DNA of 64,000 bases from Erodium maritimum (Eukaryota > Streptophyta > Magnoliopsida > Geraniales > Geraniaceae): the NCBI GenBank assembly GCA_963921825.1, contig OY997593.1, positions 55,102,039-55,166,038 on the forward strand. Direction: 5' to 3'. Under the pieces are notes generated by a model. It was not told where the DNA came from. It did no database searches and worked only from the letters and a program-made list of their open reading frames with translations. This document shows, in pieces, positions 25,125-38,571 of the stretch; the first letter of the stretch is position 1, and every line of letters begins with the position of its first letter. The translations under genes were made by a program, and so were the position numbers.

Positions 25125-26639
25125 TTATTAGCACAGTATTTCCTCACCCCATTTTGGCCCCCACTTGTTGAAAAGAGCTGCTCATATATATATATGACAC
25201 AATTATTTATTAGAGTTATCAATTTCACTCCCATCCCCACTTGTACTACTTCTCTGTGTAGATGATGATCACATTCAGATCAACACCCTCCCTTTTTTTT
25301 CTTCTCTTTTCTCCATGTTATTGTAGAGATCAATTTTTTTTTATCAGCAATGTATTATTCAAGAACCAAGTTTTCAAATTGAAAACGAAAGCAAGGAAAA
25401 ACCCTCAAACAAACAGCCCAGAGCATGCTTATACCAACACCTCAAAACAAAGAAGAAACAAACCCAAAATAAAGGTACATAGCTGGTCTAAATACCCTAA
25501 TTTTACTAATATGAAGAATACAAAAACTTAACCCTGAGTGGAAGTAGAACACATCCCACTCAATTGGAAGAAAACCAAAATTGTAGAAATCATTTAACAG
25601 ACAGTATATTTGTTTTTTGTAACTTCAAATAACTTTACAGGGTAATTATATAACAAATTCAAACCATACCCCCTAAAGATGATCAAAAACATAAGTTTCT
25701 TAATCAAAAGGAACAATTAACATTTATGTTTAATAGAGGAGAGTGAAGAGCATTAAAATAACTAAATAAGACATAAAGTGCTAAATAAAAACAATTCTCC
25801 CCACTGGAGAAAGAGAAAGAGAGGGGTTGATGTGTAGAGAAAAATTAAGCTGTCGGTTGGATTTGAGGCTGAGGGGAAGAGAATCTGCATCACTTTCTAA
25901 TTGTTCCCTTCCTTTTTAGGCAACACCATTGACTACCTAAAATGGAAATTTAGCATAATGCCCTCTAAACTTGAGCCACAAACCATTCTTTCCAATCTAA
26001 TTAACCAATAAAGTGCCCAATATTCTCTAAACTTCAGCTTTTCTGTACTGTATTTCTACTATAATAATATAAACCTAAGTGCTACCTGGACTTAGTATAT
26101 ACAGACAGCGGCTACCTAGCTAAGGTTAGACTAAAATAACATTATTTACGTGTACGACATTCTCAGTTTTGAATTAAAGTACAGATAGACATACATGTGG
26201 ATCTTACCTCAACAGCAAGGATGCAAAAGCCAGAAAAATACATATCATGAAATGGGCTTAATGGAACCAACAGTAAAAAGTAGCCATTTGAATATAATAT
26301 TGAGTACAACAAGTTGCATATTTTAGGTGACTATGTTTTCGAGAAATATAACAGTAATGTGAATAAGCGATAAAGCGTGAGGAATAACATTTTGGTGTTT
26401 AGGAGAATCATATAATAATATGATCACTTTCCATTATGCATATTATATGCTAAAATAATGGTTTCTAATAGGTAAACATATATGCATGCACCCAAACACC
26501 TTTCAAATTTCCAAGCTCATAGATTAAATATTAAAAACACCCTGCATAATGTTTTCATGTCACTGGTTTAATTCTGAGTATCAATAAATATGGCTTATGT
26601 GTTATAAAAGCAAGAATGTTCTATTTTTATTATAAAAAA
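25125..26639. other. Intergenic; MATE 3' region
   Basis: AT-rich, with a likely 3' untranslated region to about 25350. No coding frame or repeat is recognised in the rest. Confidence 0.45.
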
Positions 26640-26950
26640 AGTAATATCCTCTTTAAAGCTATAAAGCAGAATCCGGAGCTTATTGAGTTGTTATGCATTA
26701 ATGAAGCGTTTTTTTGGATTTATGAGGAAGGTGGGCATTCAGGTACAATCGAGTCTGGTTGCCAGAGTGCGGTCAAGCTATAAATGGAAGCGAGGTGATG
26801 TTGTCACCGATGGGATTGGTGGTGATGGAATGCCGGGCCAAATTGCAGGTCCTTCAGAAGTTCAAACTTATGTTTATTCGTAGAGAAGCTAATAGAGATG
26901 TACATTGTTTAGCTCGTAATGCTAGTGACTGGTGTACTATAGATTGACAC
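26640..26950 (+). pseudogene. LINE-derived RNase H domain relic (second copy)
   Basis: The plus strand reads as the end of an RVT_3 RNase H-like domain. E-S-G-C-Q-S-A-V-K-L near 26750-26780 corresponds to the E-S-D-C-x-x-V core, and F-I-R-R-E-A-N-R-D-V-H-C-L-A-R-N-A near 26870-26920 is the typical closing motif. The reading frame shifts near 26780, so the piece is dead. It is short and has no visible tail or duplication. Confidence 0.65.
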
Positions 26951-27613
26951 ATCACGGAGATATCTTTAGTTCTCTGTGACGTTTTGTCCAATGACTTGAT
27001 GAATTAATGAAGAAGTACCAGTTTACATTAACAAAAATTATAATATATTCTTTAATGAAACGAGATTATGTGTCTCATGAATATGTTTCTTAAAACTGAG
27101 TTATTAGAAAGCTCTTACCTTCTCAATGTTTTCGAGGGAAAATCTGGTTTGTATGCTAATAGCCTATTTAAAACATAAAAAATAACTTTTGAAATAACTA
27201 TATCATATGTTTTATGACACTTTTCAACCAATACATATTTTCCCTTCAGTTTTATAAGGAGCTCAAACTTGATCAACCATATGAGTTACGTAATATATAA
27301 GACTCAAGCGCTGTTTGTCTCAACTATTTGAGCCACACATAACATGATGAGATAACAACACTATCATATTGGAAAGTAGTACATGTCCACACAAAGTCCT
27401 ACCTAAAAAAAACAACTTGGAACACACACACGGAGAGAGACATGCAATAAAGAATGATAACAATGGGCAGTAAAGAAGTACCTATCGAGAAGGGTGTAAA
27501 CTTGGATGAGAGTGAATAAGATAGTGGGGGCCAATAGTACTTCTACTACTAGGATGACAAACAAAGAGCAATACCTCGGCATATCAATTTTTTTTATTAG
27601 CAAAGATATATTA

Positions 27614-27993
27614 TAAAATTTAAGGATAATTGTCCAAAACTATCATAAATTTCGTCCACAAACGAGTTGATGCACAAAGTTTCGTCCACACTTTGTGCGT
27701 GCATTGAATTTTTGTCCACGCTTTTGTGGATGCATTGAGGTTTTGCCCACGCTTTTGTGGGTGCATTTAAGTTTTGTCCACACTTTGTGGGTGCATTGAA
27801 GTTTTGTCCACGCTTCTATTCAATCCGGGAAGCACTGCCCAGATCATCATTCTGAACATCCCTATTACGTCAAAACTAAAAAAATCGTAGACAAAACTTT
27901 AGGGTAGCCACACAACGTGGACGAAACTTTGTGCATCAACTCGTTTGTGGACGAAACTTTAGAATAGTTTTGGACAATTATCCTTCAAATTTA
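27614..27993. mobile_element. MULE-type MITE, second copy
   Basis: The element at 27623-27984 is the sister of the copy in the SUT4 intron: same GGATAATTGTCC ends, same internal 30-bp units and same orientation. It is flanked by a 9-bp duplication with one mismatch (TAAAATTTA and TCAAATTTA). The ends are perfect inverted repeats over the outer 13 bases. Confidence 0.88.
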
Positions 27994-28846
27994 TTTTTCG
28001 AAGAGAAGAGCAGAAGATGAAGAACAACCAAAAAATAGTTTATTCTAATAGGAACCTCAAACAACCAACCTCAACACACAATACATATACCCAATCAGGG
28101 GTAAACATGAACAGATGAAGAGATACAATACTAAAAACTTGAAAAACAAACTTAGTTCTAATAATTGGATTTGTCCGTATGAAGCACAGGAAAGAAACAA
28201 GTTTGAGTTACCCAAATTTGTTCCCATTAAGCCCAAGAAGAATCAGCAGCTTCTAACAACCCAAAGCATCTCTATCCTAACCTATACTGGATTAACATAA
28301 CTCTCATCTATAAAAAAACCCGAATCTCAGAACAGGGAACGAAGGTTTTGTAGTTGTCAGTGGCCAATACCACGAACGGTTGAGACAAAACCGGTGGATA
28401 TCCACCGGAACCCGCAAAACAAACTACTTCAACAAAAGGTTTCTGAGGGCAGGAGCCCCATGCTCTCGCCGACGACCAACACCGATAACCTGCGATTCCG
28501 AGTCACAAACGCGTTTGGGAGCACAAGAAGACCAATCGGTAAAAAAGAGAGGCAAGGGAGGGAGAGGGAAACCAAACACAGAAAGAGAAGAGATGAAAAA
28601 CAATACCTCAGACCTTCACAAACGGAACACCCAAAATCTAATGACCTTCGGAGCCATAGAAGTGGGCCGAAGTCCAGATCTACGGACAGAGCCACCGAGG
28701 AAGACGACCAACCCACTAGCGATAACAATGAACCAGAACCACGACGATCCTTGTCGAGGAAGTGCGTATCACGTCCGGTGCCAGTAAGCGTCGCCAGGAT
28801 CTGAAGAACGAGCCTCCTCCTTCGTGACGTTGAAAAAACCGCTACC
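27994..28846. other. Unclassified, left flank of a solo LTR
   Basis: 28320-28846 and 30697-30980 were one block before the LTR inserted. Read on the minus strand it is CT-rich and GT-rich (the start reads like an untranslated leader with TCTCTCTAGAAACCCTAAGCC), and open for about 140 codons without a recognisable protein. It may be a LINE or other transposon leader, but I cannot name it. Confidence 0.3.
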
Positions 28847-30696
28847 ACATCTGTTGGTTTTTGTGCCCTAGGCCAATCGTGATTATGGACGACATTATCA
28901 TTTCATTAATACACCGGCACTACTATTATCATTTGTGAAATGTTAATAGTGTGAATAATACTCTTTCTTAAGATCATCGGGTTGAGGACCTGATAGTAAA
29001 ACTCTTAGAAGTAATAGAGTATTATTCACTTGATCCCTGGTCTTACTAATATACTAAGACTAGTATGATGTTGGCTGATGATCACGTTTTACTGATCATA
29101 CATATTGGATATGAAGTCAAATCATAGATGTCATTTAGGGAAATGGCATTGGATGACCCACTATGAGAATACTACATAGGAACTGTCATGAGTATTTCTC
29201 AGTACCGTAATATGACTTAAGTCCTCTGACCTTATAGTCATCATGATTTCTACATAGGTGGTTGTGTGCTTTGACACAGTTAAACGTTGTCTTTAACCGG
29301 GCAATTATAAAGGCTGTGATTGGGTGCATAAGTGTCTATGTGAGAGATATGGTTGACTGATAAGGGATCTGTCACTCATATAAATATGAGAGATATCGTT
29401 TGGGCCCCTTGATAAGTGGGACTGTAGGAAAAGCATGGCCATGCGAATTGATAAAGAGTTATCACTGGCAGTCTACTTAAGATCAAGAAACAACGATCGA
29501 ATAAAATAAGGATGACGGCCCTATGCCTTATTCGATCGAGATATCGTTGACAGAAGGGTTAGCATATTATCGGGTAAAGGTTAAGTCGGATTAACGATCA
29601 TCATAAACGTTTGGGTAGTCATAATGCCTTGCTAGAGGTCAACTATGACATGTGGACGAAACGAGGATTTCGGGCCCACTGCCAACACGTGTTATGAGCC
29701 TACAGGGTCGCACACAACAACGAGCCCAATATCGAATTGGACTTATGAAGTCCCTCAAGTGAATATAATAATATATTATATATGATATAATATTTATTTA
29801 TTCATTAACTCGTTTTTCGAATTGCCAATATAATAAAGATTATGTTGGGCAATTAAAATGCAAAAATGACTGTTGAATTTTTGAAATTCAAATATGGTAT
29901 TTTTGCATGAGCACTACTCCTAAAATGAGACACTTGTCATAAAAGAAAGTCCAAGAGTTGGACTTGCTTGAAATGACTTAGTGGAGTCATGTTTAGGAAT
30001 AGTAAGCATGCAAAACCTAAGTGAGACACTTGTCCAAGTTGGAAGTCCAAGTGTTGGGTCTTTCCAAATAAAATAAGTGTGGTCATGTTGGGTTATATAT
30101 GCATGCAAGAGAGAGAAGAAAGATCAGATTTTTCATTGTGTTGAGAATGGTTCTCAAAGGGTAGAGAGAGAAACGAGTAAGAGAGAAAGAGAGGAAGAAG
30201 TGTTCTTCCTTTGTGCTAGCACACAAGCGATTTGGGATATCTTGTTGGTGTGGATACCGGTAGAGGAAGGATCCTTTTGGAAACGTCTCAACTCACACTT
30301 AATCCATCAAACCTATTTGCTTCGAGTGTTCTTGGTTTGCAAGAAGAAGAGAAAAATCTGCCCAGATTTTTCTGCCCAGATTCTGTCCGACCAGCCACTG
30401 TAAAGAGCACGATCGGAGGTTCATCCGAGGTCCGATCTTGCTGATTTTTGGGTTGAACGTTCTACACATATTGGCCTTCAATCTGACCGGAGGGATTTTC
30501 ATTCCAACGGTTCGTTGCTGAGATATACGAGCTGCAAGTTGGTCCCTGTCTCGAACCAAGCTGGAAAATTGAAAGAGGTAATCTCTCCTTTAATTTTTGT
30601 TTGTCGGTTTACTCGGAATTACATGGATCCTGAGGCTATTCTAGGGAAAGTTTTTATTTTCCGCTGCGTTTTTCTCCCTAGAATTCCAACAACATC
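28847..30696 (+). mobile_element. Solo LTR with Copia-like ends
   Basis: The LTR at 28852-30691 (1840 bp) begins TGTTGGTTTTTGTGCCCTAG, ends TAGAATTCCAACA and is flanked by the exact 5-bp duplication ACATC (28847-28851 and 30692-30696). TGTTGG...CCAACA ends are usual in Ty1/Copia LTRs. No internal domain is present, so it is a solo LTR. Its start and several blocks resemble the LTR pair at 43.5-50.5 kb, whose sense start reads TGTTAGTCTTAGTGCCCGTAG, so the two are related families. Confidence 0.88.
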
Positions 30697-32547
30697 AACG
30701 AGATTGGGCCAGATCCGCGATTAACCTCACCAAGTGGTTGAGGTAGATCGTCCCACATCCAGATCTTACTCGTCCCGACACCGTCACACACCATAGGACC
30801 GAGGGAAAGAACGAAGAACGGGGGAGAAGGAGAAGAGGGGAGGGAAAAAAGACCACCGCCAAAGACCTCCAAAGAGGAGGAGATCGACGACGGCGGTGAA
30901 AAGATAAAGCTGCAGCGGCAAAAAAAAAAGAGGCTTAGGGTTTCTAGAGAGAGAACAGAGCCTCTCTCTCTAGCATGTTCCTGCATAGCAGTTTCTTACT
31001 AGTTAATTGTCATCAAGTATGTGTACTTTAATTTGTTGTATAGGAAACTAACAAAATATCAAACCTAACAAAAGGATAGCAAGAAGAATGGACAAGAAAG
31101 TATAGGCATTTTACTGGTATATGGGATTTTACAAAATTGCCTTCTTTCTATATATCAATATGAAAACACTCAGAGTATGCATGGAAAGAACTCTTCAGAA
31201 AGTGAAAAAATAGTGTGTGAATGGAGCATAATCTGTTCATAATATACTGTTAACATTTCAATAATTTTCATGCACAATATAACACAATTTTGTAACTTAG
31301 CTGTTGCGTGCAACTTACAATGAGGGAGAAGTAAAGATGATAATATGGTGGACCCATCTTATTCTGTTCTTTGAGTGGTACACATAAGCCCATTTCTTTC
31401 TCAATTATTTTATGTTTGTGTATATTTTTTTATTCATGTTGCAGAACTTGCAGCTACTACCAGAAGTGCTCTAAACAACTTCTCTTCTCACACCTTTCCT
31501 TATCTTTTTCCTTGTAAATATATATTATATCTTCATCCCTATATGCCCATCCTAGTGCTATTCCATAACCAAGTAAATGTGGCAAGGAACTGACCTAGTA
31601 TCAATTGTGTGGTATGCCACCTAGATCATATTGAGGTTGAGGAATTTAACACCATTATGTACCTACCAATGTTGAAAATACATTTAACAACAAAACAATA
31701 TCACCATTAAACGAAATTTCAAGGGTTTCATGTTCAAATCACTAAACGACATGAGAATACATATAACTCGATTTTGATTCGAATGCATCATGCCGTTGAA
31801 CTATGTAAGTTATTAAGACAATTTAGTGCCCTAGCTCTACTACAAATTCCCACTTTAACATCATCCATCTAATGTCATATATGACTTTGGTGATTGTGAA
31901 ACTTGAATAGTATAACTAGTAGTGTGATATATTGCTGTTGTCGTGTGTGGTTGCTCTTTGGTTATTTGGTATATCTTTACATGGATTGCATATCTTTTCC
32001 TTTGTCACTACCACCATCTGATTGCGAGGCACAATAAGGACAATGGATGTGCAACAGATAAGAATAGCAATTGTGCCCCAAAAAGAATCAAAGTTATGCT
32101 ATGCAAGTTGAAGAATGAGAGACTGTTTTGGTCAGGGATTGTGCACATTGGTACTGATGTCTCCCAGTTTGGATAAATTGGATGCCCATCAGCCATCATA
32201 TCCCATCCAGAGGACAATTTCACTCCTCTAAAAAATATCATGTATTTTGATTTTTTTTGTTTGTTTTTTCAGAAGCCTTAAATTAATTTAGGTCCCCTTT
32301 ATTCAAACAATATGTTAACCTTATCTACCTACAAAAATACCCACGTGTGGCTCATGCATGTGGCCACCACCCTATTAAGTTAGTAATAATTAAGGCAAAG
32401 CTTTGCTAGGACAAGCCTTTGCTTGGTGGCCTTATCTTATTGGTTCAAATCTTGGTTATTTGTTCTTTATCAGCAAAACAGTATTATAAATCTCTACCGT
32501 TTATCAATAACTTGTGTTTCATCTTATGAGATTGAAAGGATATGGAG
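30697..32547. other. Intergenic, no gene recognised
   Basis: 30697-30980 is the right half of the block split by the solo LTR. From 31000 the sequence is AT-rich without a convincing frame. Confidence 0.4.
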
Positions 32548-34480
32548 AATGAAAGTGTTAATTTGGCATCCATTTCCTATCTCATTTTCCAAGTCTTTTT
32601 GTCCATTAGTTTTGCTTTTGGTTCTTGTTCCGATTCTAAATCAAGTTGTAATAAAGAGTGATTTACTCTTTTGTTTTGTCCATATTATATAAGACGCTAA
32701 CGGTATACGTTGCTCATCAAGATATATTGTTTAACGACAAGATCTATTCAGGTACAAACTTTCATTTTATTTTGAGTTTGTCATTTGATTTATTTTACTC
32801 ATGATAACTTTGGGCAAGACAAAGCCTTAATCTTGATTTTCAGACTAACAATTTTCAATCTCGTGAAAGTAATGTTTGTACGTCCCACCAAAAGTAAAAC
32901 AAGTACGAAAGACGTGAGAAAGAAAAGTTGGAAATAAAATACCTGATGTATTTACAGACACAGTACACATAATAAAATCATGTATAGATGTTTCCAACAT
33001 ACCTGTAAAAAAATAAAGTGGTTGATGATACTACAAATGCAATAGTTGATTCCTCTAATATAGGCCAGGAGCGTGAGATGTCAGTTGAGGCGAAAATATT
33101 GCTTCCTGAAAAAAAAAAATAACAAATGAATGCAGAATATGAAAAAAAAGCTCATTATCATATTTGGCTCTAGAAGAACCTTCAACTCCCAAAGAACCAC
33201 ACTATTCTAACATTCATGAAGAATTGCACGAACAAACAAGGAAATTTATATGAATTATTCAAATTCGGGATCGAAACTCGATTATCATTGATGAGATTTT
33301 GTATTTGCAGTTGCAAATGATGTAATCAATAATTTTAATTCCAAGTCATATGGTATTGACTAGTGTCGTCAATAACATGATTGGTCAAAGTGGGAATAAG
33401 CAATTAACGTAAATTTGCTTCATTAGTGAAACGCCAAGTATTCAAGTCCATAATCAAAACATTAGAAGATGTTAAACCTATTGGATACGAATGGGTATTC
33501 ACAAGGAAAATGAATGAGAAAAACGAAATTCCTCAATATAAAAAAGACATGTAACCCAAGGTTTTCTCAATGAACTGAAGTCGATTTTGATGAAACATAT
33601 TTATCTATGGTGGATATGATCACCTTCAGGTACTTGATCATTTTGAAAGTCTCCAAAAGACTTGATATATATACGCGATGGACGTATACTGCTTACTCCT
33701 TGATTGATTGAAATTGCATGAAGCAATGAAAAATAGTTCAAGATATCTTTATTCGATAAAATTACATAAGTCATTATATGGACTAAAACAATTGCGAAAA
33801 TATGGTACAATTGTCTCAACAAATACCTCAAAAGAAAAGGTTATAAGAATAATATCATATGTCTATGTGTATTCGTAAACAAAACAAACTTTGGGTTTGT
33901 CATTGTAGCAATATATGTCCATAATATGTATCTAATTGAGACTTCAAAGAGATCTTCAAAACTATAGAGTATACAAAAAAATAATTTGATGGAAGATTTG
34001 GGGGAAAAAAGACATTATCTCGACGTACAAATCGAGCATATTTATATGGTATTCTTATCCATCAATCTATATATATTGAGAAACTGTTGAAGCGTCTCAA
34101 CATAGAAAATGTTCATCCGCTGTGTATTCCAATGTTCATCTTGCCTTTAGATTCGAAGAAAGATCTATTTCGTCCCAAACAAATACATGAAAATATACTT
34201 GGCCAGAAGTGTCATATCCAGTGCAATTGAGGCTTTGTTATACTTAGCACAATGCAGAATATCATATATTACTTTTACATTAAACATGTTTACTAGGTAT
34301 TTACTAGGTGCAGTTCAGAGCCAACCAAACGACATTTGAATGAAATAAAACATATATTCCATTTCTGGACTCACTTTGTAATCCATTATTTTACTTTAGG
34401 TTCGTATTCCATTTATAAATAAAGGTGTAATATAGGGTGATATACTCTTTTGTTTCGCCCACATTTTACAGAAATAAGGA
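32548..34480 (+). mobile_element. Old broken Ty1/Copia element with relic LTRs
   Basis: 33430-34270 still reads in pieces as Copia reverse transcriptase: G-Y-E-W-V-F-T-R-K-M-N-E-K, then F-D-E-T-Y near 33580-33600, then L-Y-G-L-K-Q near 33775, then an L-D-V-Q-I-E-H block near 34020. Sequences ending near 32693 and 34470 are about 70% alike (CATTAGTTTTGCTTTTGGTTC against CATTATTTTACTTTAGGTTC, then TGATATACTCTTTTGTTTCG-type), and they flank the coding part like two decayed LTRs of about 140 bp. The element is broken at very many points and short, and clearly the oldest retroelement in the window. Confidence 0.6.
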
Positions 34481-37400
34481 AAATCTTTTATTTGAACCAA
34501 AAACATTTGTAAACAATTTCACTTGTTTCGGGTAAGTTTGATTTAACAAACACATTCTTCTAGCCTCTTTTGATATATGTAACTCTAACGACCTATAGAA
34601 ATCAGGAATGATTTTTTTTGGAAATGCACAAGTTCTACCATGACCAATCCAGAAGCTCCAAATTCCAAAAGCAAAAACCAAAAGAAACAAAAGGAAAGAA
34701 ACCTCAAAGTCAACAACTTATACCATTTCCTTTTCTCACTCTTTCTACTATATAGGCATAGATGTATACTATATGTTATCTTGCCACCAAAAGATATGCA
34801 TTCTCCATGCGGTGAACAATATGCACACACATTGCTTTCTGATAACATGAAAAGAAATGTTTTTTGTGAAAGGAATCTCCACTCAATCACAACCATCATT
34901 TTAACTTAATGGAATCAAACAACGCTAGGCCACGTGTTACAACAAGGACTTTTAATATTTTATTCGGGGAACAACTTGGATGGGCTTGACACGTGGCGGG
35001 CATCTCAACCCACTGCCCTTGGCAGTCCATCAATAGCATCACTAATAGGTGCCTCAAGAACCCACCATTTCTTGTTGATTAATTAGAAAATACAATAAGA
35101 AAGAAATATGGCAAAAGAACAGACACAAGTAAGGGAGAAATAGTGGTAGGGTTATGCACCCAAAGAGTGCAACAAGAAAAAGATAAAGAAACCTAAAAAA
35201 GTTGACACAGGTATTAAAGATTAAAGAAATTCTTGAACAAGTTGTAAAATGAATATTATGAAGTAGCTGGGAAGAATGAGATTATACCTAAAACTAGCAA
35301 TGGGTATATGTGCTCTTACCTTGAAAACGTCTTGTCAATAAGAACACACCTAGCCCCACTTTGATAGACAGTTAGTGGCCATATCCTTGTTTCTTTGTAG
35401 TACTGGGTTTAAAGGTGGCTATAAGGCCACCACCACAACAATGCTTTACCATAAGAAGTTGATGAACTTCTCCTCTAGGCAAGGCAACAAGGCTAAGTGT
35501 CAAACCCAACTCCATCTTGCCCATTGCCCAAAGTCATACTTTGGGGCTAAAAAATGGTCTAAAAAGGCGAAAGACATGCATCCTTATCATTCTCCATTCT
35601 AGCCGGAGAGCCCACGATTATTCCTACACCCCCTAACAAAGTTTCTTTAGTCTAGAGTGTAGTAGACTGTATTATTATTATTTTTTTTTGTAAGGCACCA
35701 TGAGATGCAATGCATCTATCCTCCTTCAGTGCTTGTCTGTTATGATTTGTTCATCGCGAGTTACCATTATTTCAGGTTATTGCTCATTTGGTGTTTGTAT
35801 CTATGTTCAGCAACATTTTTGTTCTTTTCCGTATTGGTTTTTTATGGGATCTTTTCTGATAAGCTATGTCATTTTCACTTGCTAGTGAGGACTCAACCAA
35901 GCACCAATCAAAAGAAGGCAATTAAGATGCAGTCAATAGACTCTTTAATGGAAAGTAGAAAGTTGATATACATGTATGTGCCCAATACGGCTTCTGCTAC
36001 GCACGGCCAGCCTAGCATGCCGTGCTGACCTATTGAAAAAGAGCAGTCCAAAAATTTCCATATCCTAATATAAATGGATCCTGCAGCATTCAAAGATGCC
36101 AATCGTGTGGCATCAGCATAGTCACAACTCATAAAAAGGATAATGGGTTTCTAAGGTCCCCTAGATTTTTTGCATGTTGGACCATTGCTAATAGGCCCAT
36201 GCACTAAGGGACCGACACGTCAGCTTTATTTTATGTCCTACAGTGGGACTTGAGTACCACTAACAGGGGAACAATAATTGTCATTTGTAGGACTAGAGGT
36301 GTAAGAGTCCCAGGCAATAGAGGCTTGACAAGTTAAGAGAGCATTTCTTGTCTTTTTTAAACACCAAGATGGTGGCTTCTGGTTCTGCTAAATAAGAACC
36401 AACCTTATACCAAAATTTTGGAAAGTTTTAGACTCTTAAATTAAACACCATAGTTGTTGTTGGGCCCACATTCCTCACTCAAACTGATCCAACATGATAA
36501 TAAAATTGTGCACGTGTAACTAAGATTAATTCATTTTCATTACTCTAGCATTCTTCATATATAGCTTCATAGAAAGTGAATCTAGAAAGGTAAGTTGAGC
36601 TGCCCACTTTTGCCACTAACTAGGGTGGTCAAAGCTGAGACACAAGATAAACATAAACATCGACGATAGGGCTTAGGGGGATCAGGAAACCAAGTTTAAT
36701 AATTCTTCTTTTCTTTGAAGTGAAAAGGAAGCAATTATAAGATGCCACACACGCCTCAGTGTTTGATCCATTTTCCATTATTTTGTGGTTTGACTATCTG
36801 AGCCATCTATTCCTGTTTTGCTTGATTGCTTACTTAACTGAACATCTAACTAATTGTAAAAGGAATCCAAGACTATGAACTCATTGATATCCGGAAAAAA
36901 GATTCAATGCTTGGCATAGGTGTTAAGATTTCTTTTTCTGGGTGGAAAATGTCTCAAAACCAAAATGGAAATTTGAATGCACTTAATGATGATCCCCACT
37001 AAACTTAGACAGTAGACAAGTCAAATAGTGGTCAGATGTTCACAAACACAAAAGATATGCACAATTTATTAGACAAAGATATAGATTTTCGGCATTGGTC
37101 GTGTCTGTGTACTGATTGACATGGAAGCATTCCCATTGGCCACTAACACCACTATACATGGCTTTGACCGTGCAAGTTCAAGTTAAATCTCTTCTAAATA
37201 TCTGAAATTAGGAGAACAGTGACATCCACAAGAGCTAAAGATAAACACGCCAATGTCAAAGTCAAGGACATATTGACATAGTAATAAGGAAGAAGAATGT
37301 CTACTCTCCTAAGCACACATTAATAGTCATAATGTGAGAAGGCTAAGTGTGTACCTTAAGAAATGCAAACGAATTTAATGCTCTTCTTCTTCTTCTTCTT

Positions 37401-38442
37401 CTTCCTAGTAGTCTACAATGACTCTGACCTTAAAGACAGAAAAAAGCAATAGCAGAGATTAGGCCCAATGCATCCGTCTTGATAAACGACAATGCAATAA
37501 GATAGAAAGCTGATTGCAATTTTAACACTACAGAAAGGCAGAGTGACATACTTTGAAGTAAGAAGCAATTGATATAGAAAATAAAGTTCAGATGCAACAT
37601 AACAGGACATTGTCTAATCATATATACTCTTTATGATTATATCACAATAAGTGCATGAAGCATCTTGCATGACACCTCAACATTTTTTTTCTTTAAACTT
37701 ACTGTCATATCTCATGTATATCCATAAACAGATTGATTGCTCCAACCCTTTCCCTGGAAAGTATCCAACTTCAAATGGCTTTCTTCTATTTCATATAGGA
37801 ACACATTTTTCACTGAGATAAAAAAAAATGATGCGTTCCCCCGGTCAGCAAGCAGGACTCATCACATTCAAAATACTTGAACTTCTAGTGTATGGATACC
37901 CTCTGCATGTCACAACTGACAAAAACTCCTCCAGAACCAAGTCAACCCTTAGATGCTTGGAGCAGGAACAGACATAAGCAATTCAAACAATAGACAAAAT
38001 TTGCACTATTCCTTGGCACAAGTCACCAACTCTAGGAGTGCATTTATCCACCAGCGTACATTATTGCACCCTATGTGTTTTTTACAAATGAAAGGAAAGA
38101 AGCAATATCTTTCCATAAGATTTTCAATTCTCAGATGATTTAATCAAACAAAAAAAATTCCCATTGAAATGCATCTTTATATTTACTGTTCAAATATAAG
38201 ACTAGATTCTCTTCCCGGTAAGCTTACTGCTTATACTTTGTACCTTTTTGCAAATTCTAAACAAAAAAATTGCAGTTTCAAATTTAAAAGAAAATAGTTG
38301 ATGCATTTATGAGAAGATTCATGAAATTACAAGCATGCAGAACCTGACAATATATTTTGAATGGGCATTTAATCATCAGAGCCAGCATATTTAATAACCA
38401 GTACAAACCTAACTCTGGCTCATACTATCTATGTACACAGTC
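34481..38442. other. Gene-poor AT-rich stretch
   Basis: No protein, RNA gene or full transposon is recognised. G-box cores (CACGTG) occur near 34931 and 34991, and a (CTT)n tract is at about 37382-37406. Long introns or untranslated regions of an unseen minus-strand gene cannot be excluded. Confidence 0.35.
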
Positions 38443-38571
38443 TTGGAATAAAAGACCGTAGAACAGACAAAATAAACATCAATAAAAAGGGCACTTGCTC
38501 CCACCATTACGGGTCTGGACCGCCCTTATTGCCGATGTCTATTTTGTCTGTTGTATGGTCTTTTATTCCAA
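38443..38571. repeat. 129-bp near-perfect hairpin
   Basis: The left arm TTGGAATAAAAGACCGTAGA (continuing to 38491) pairs with the right arm ending ...GGTCTTTTATTCCAA at 38571. The two arms are about 49 bases long with roughly seven mismatches, around a loop of about 31 bases. No target-site duplication is visible. It could be a small MITE or a transcribed foldback. Confidence 0.65.

Noticed and set aside
28429-28848. 139-codon minus-strand frame beside the solo LTR
   Set aside because: Low-complexity Leu/Ser-rich translation with no recognisable domain; probably transposon leader sequence.
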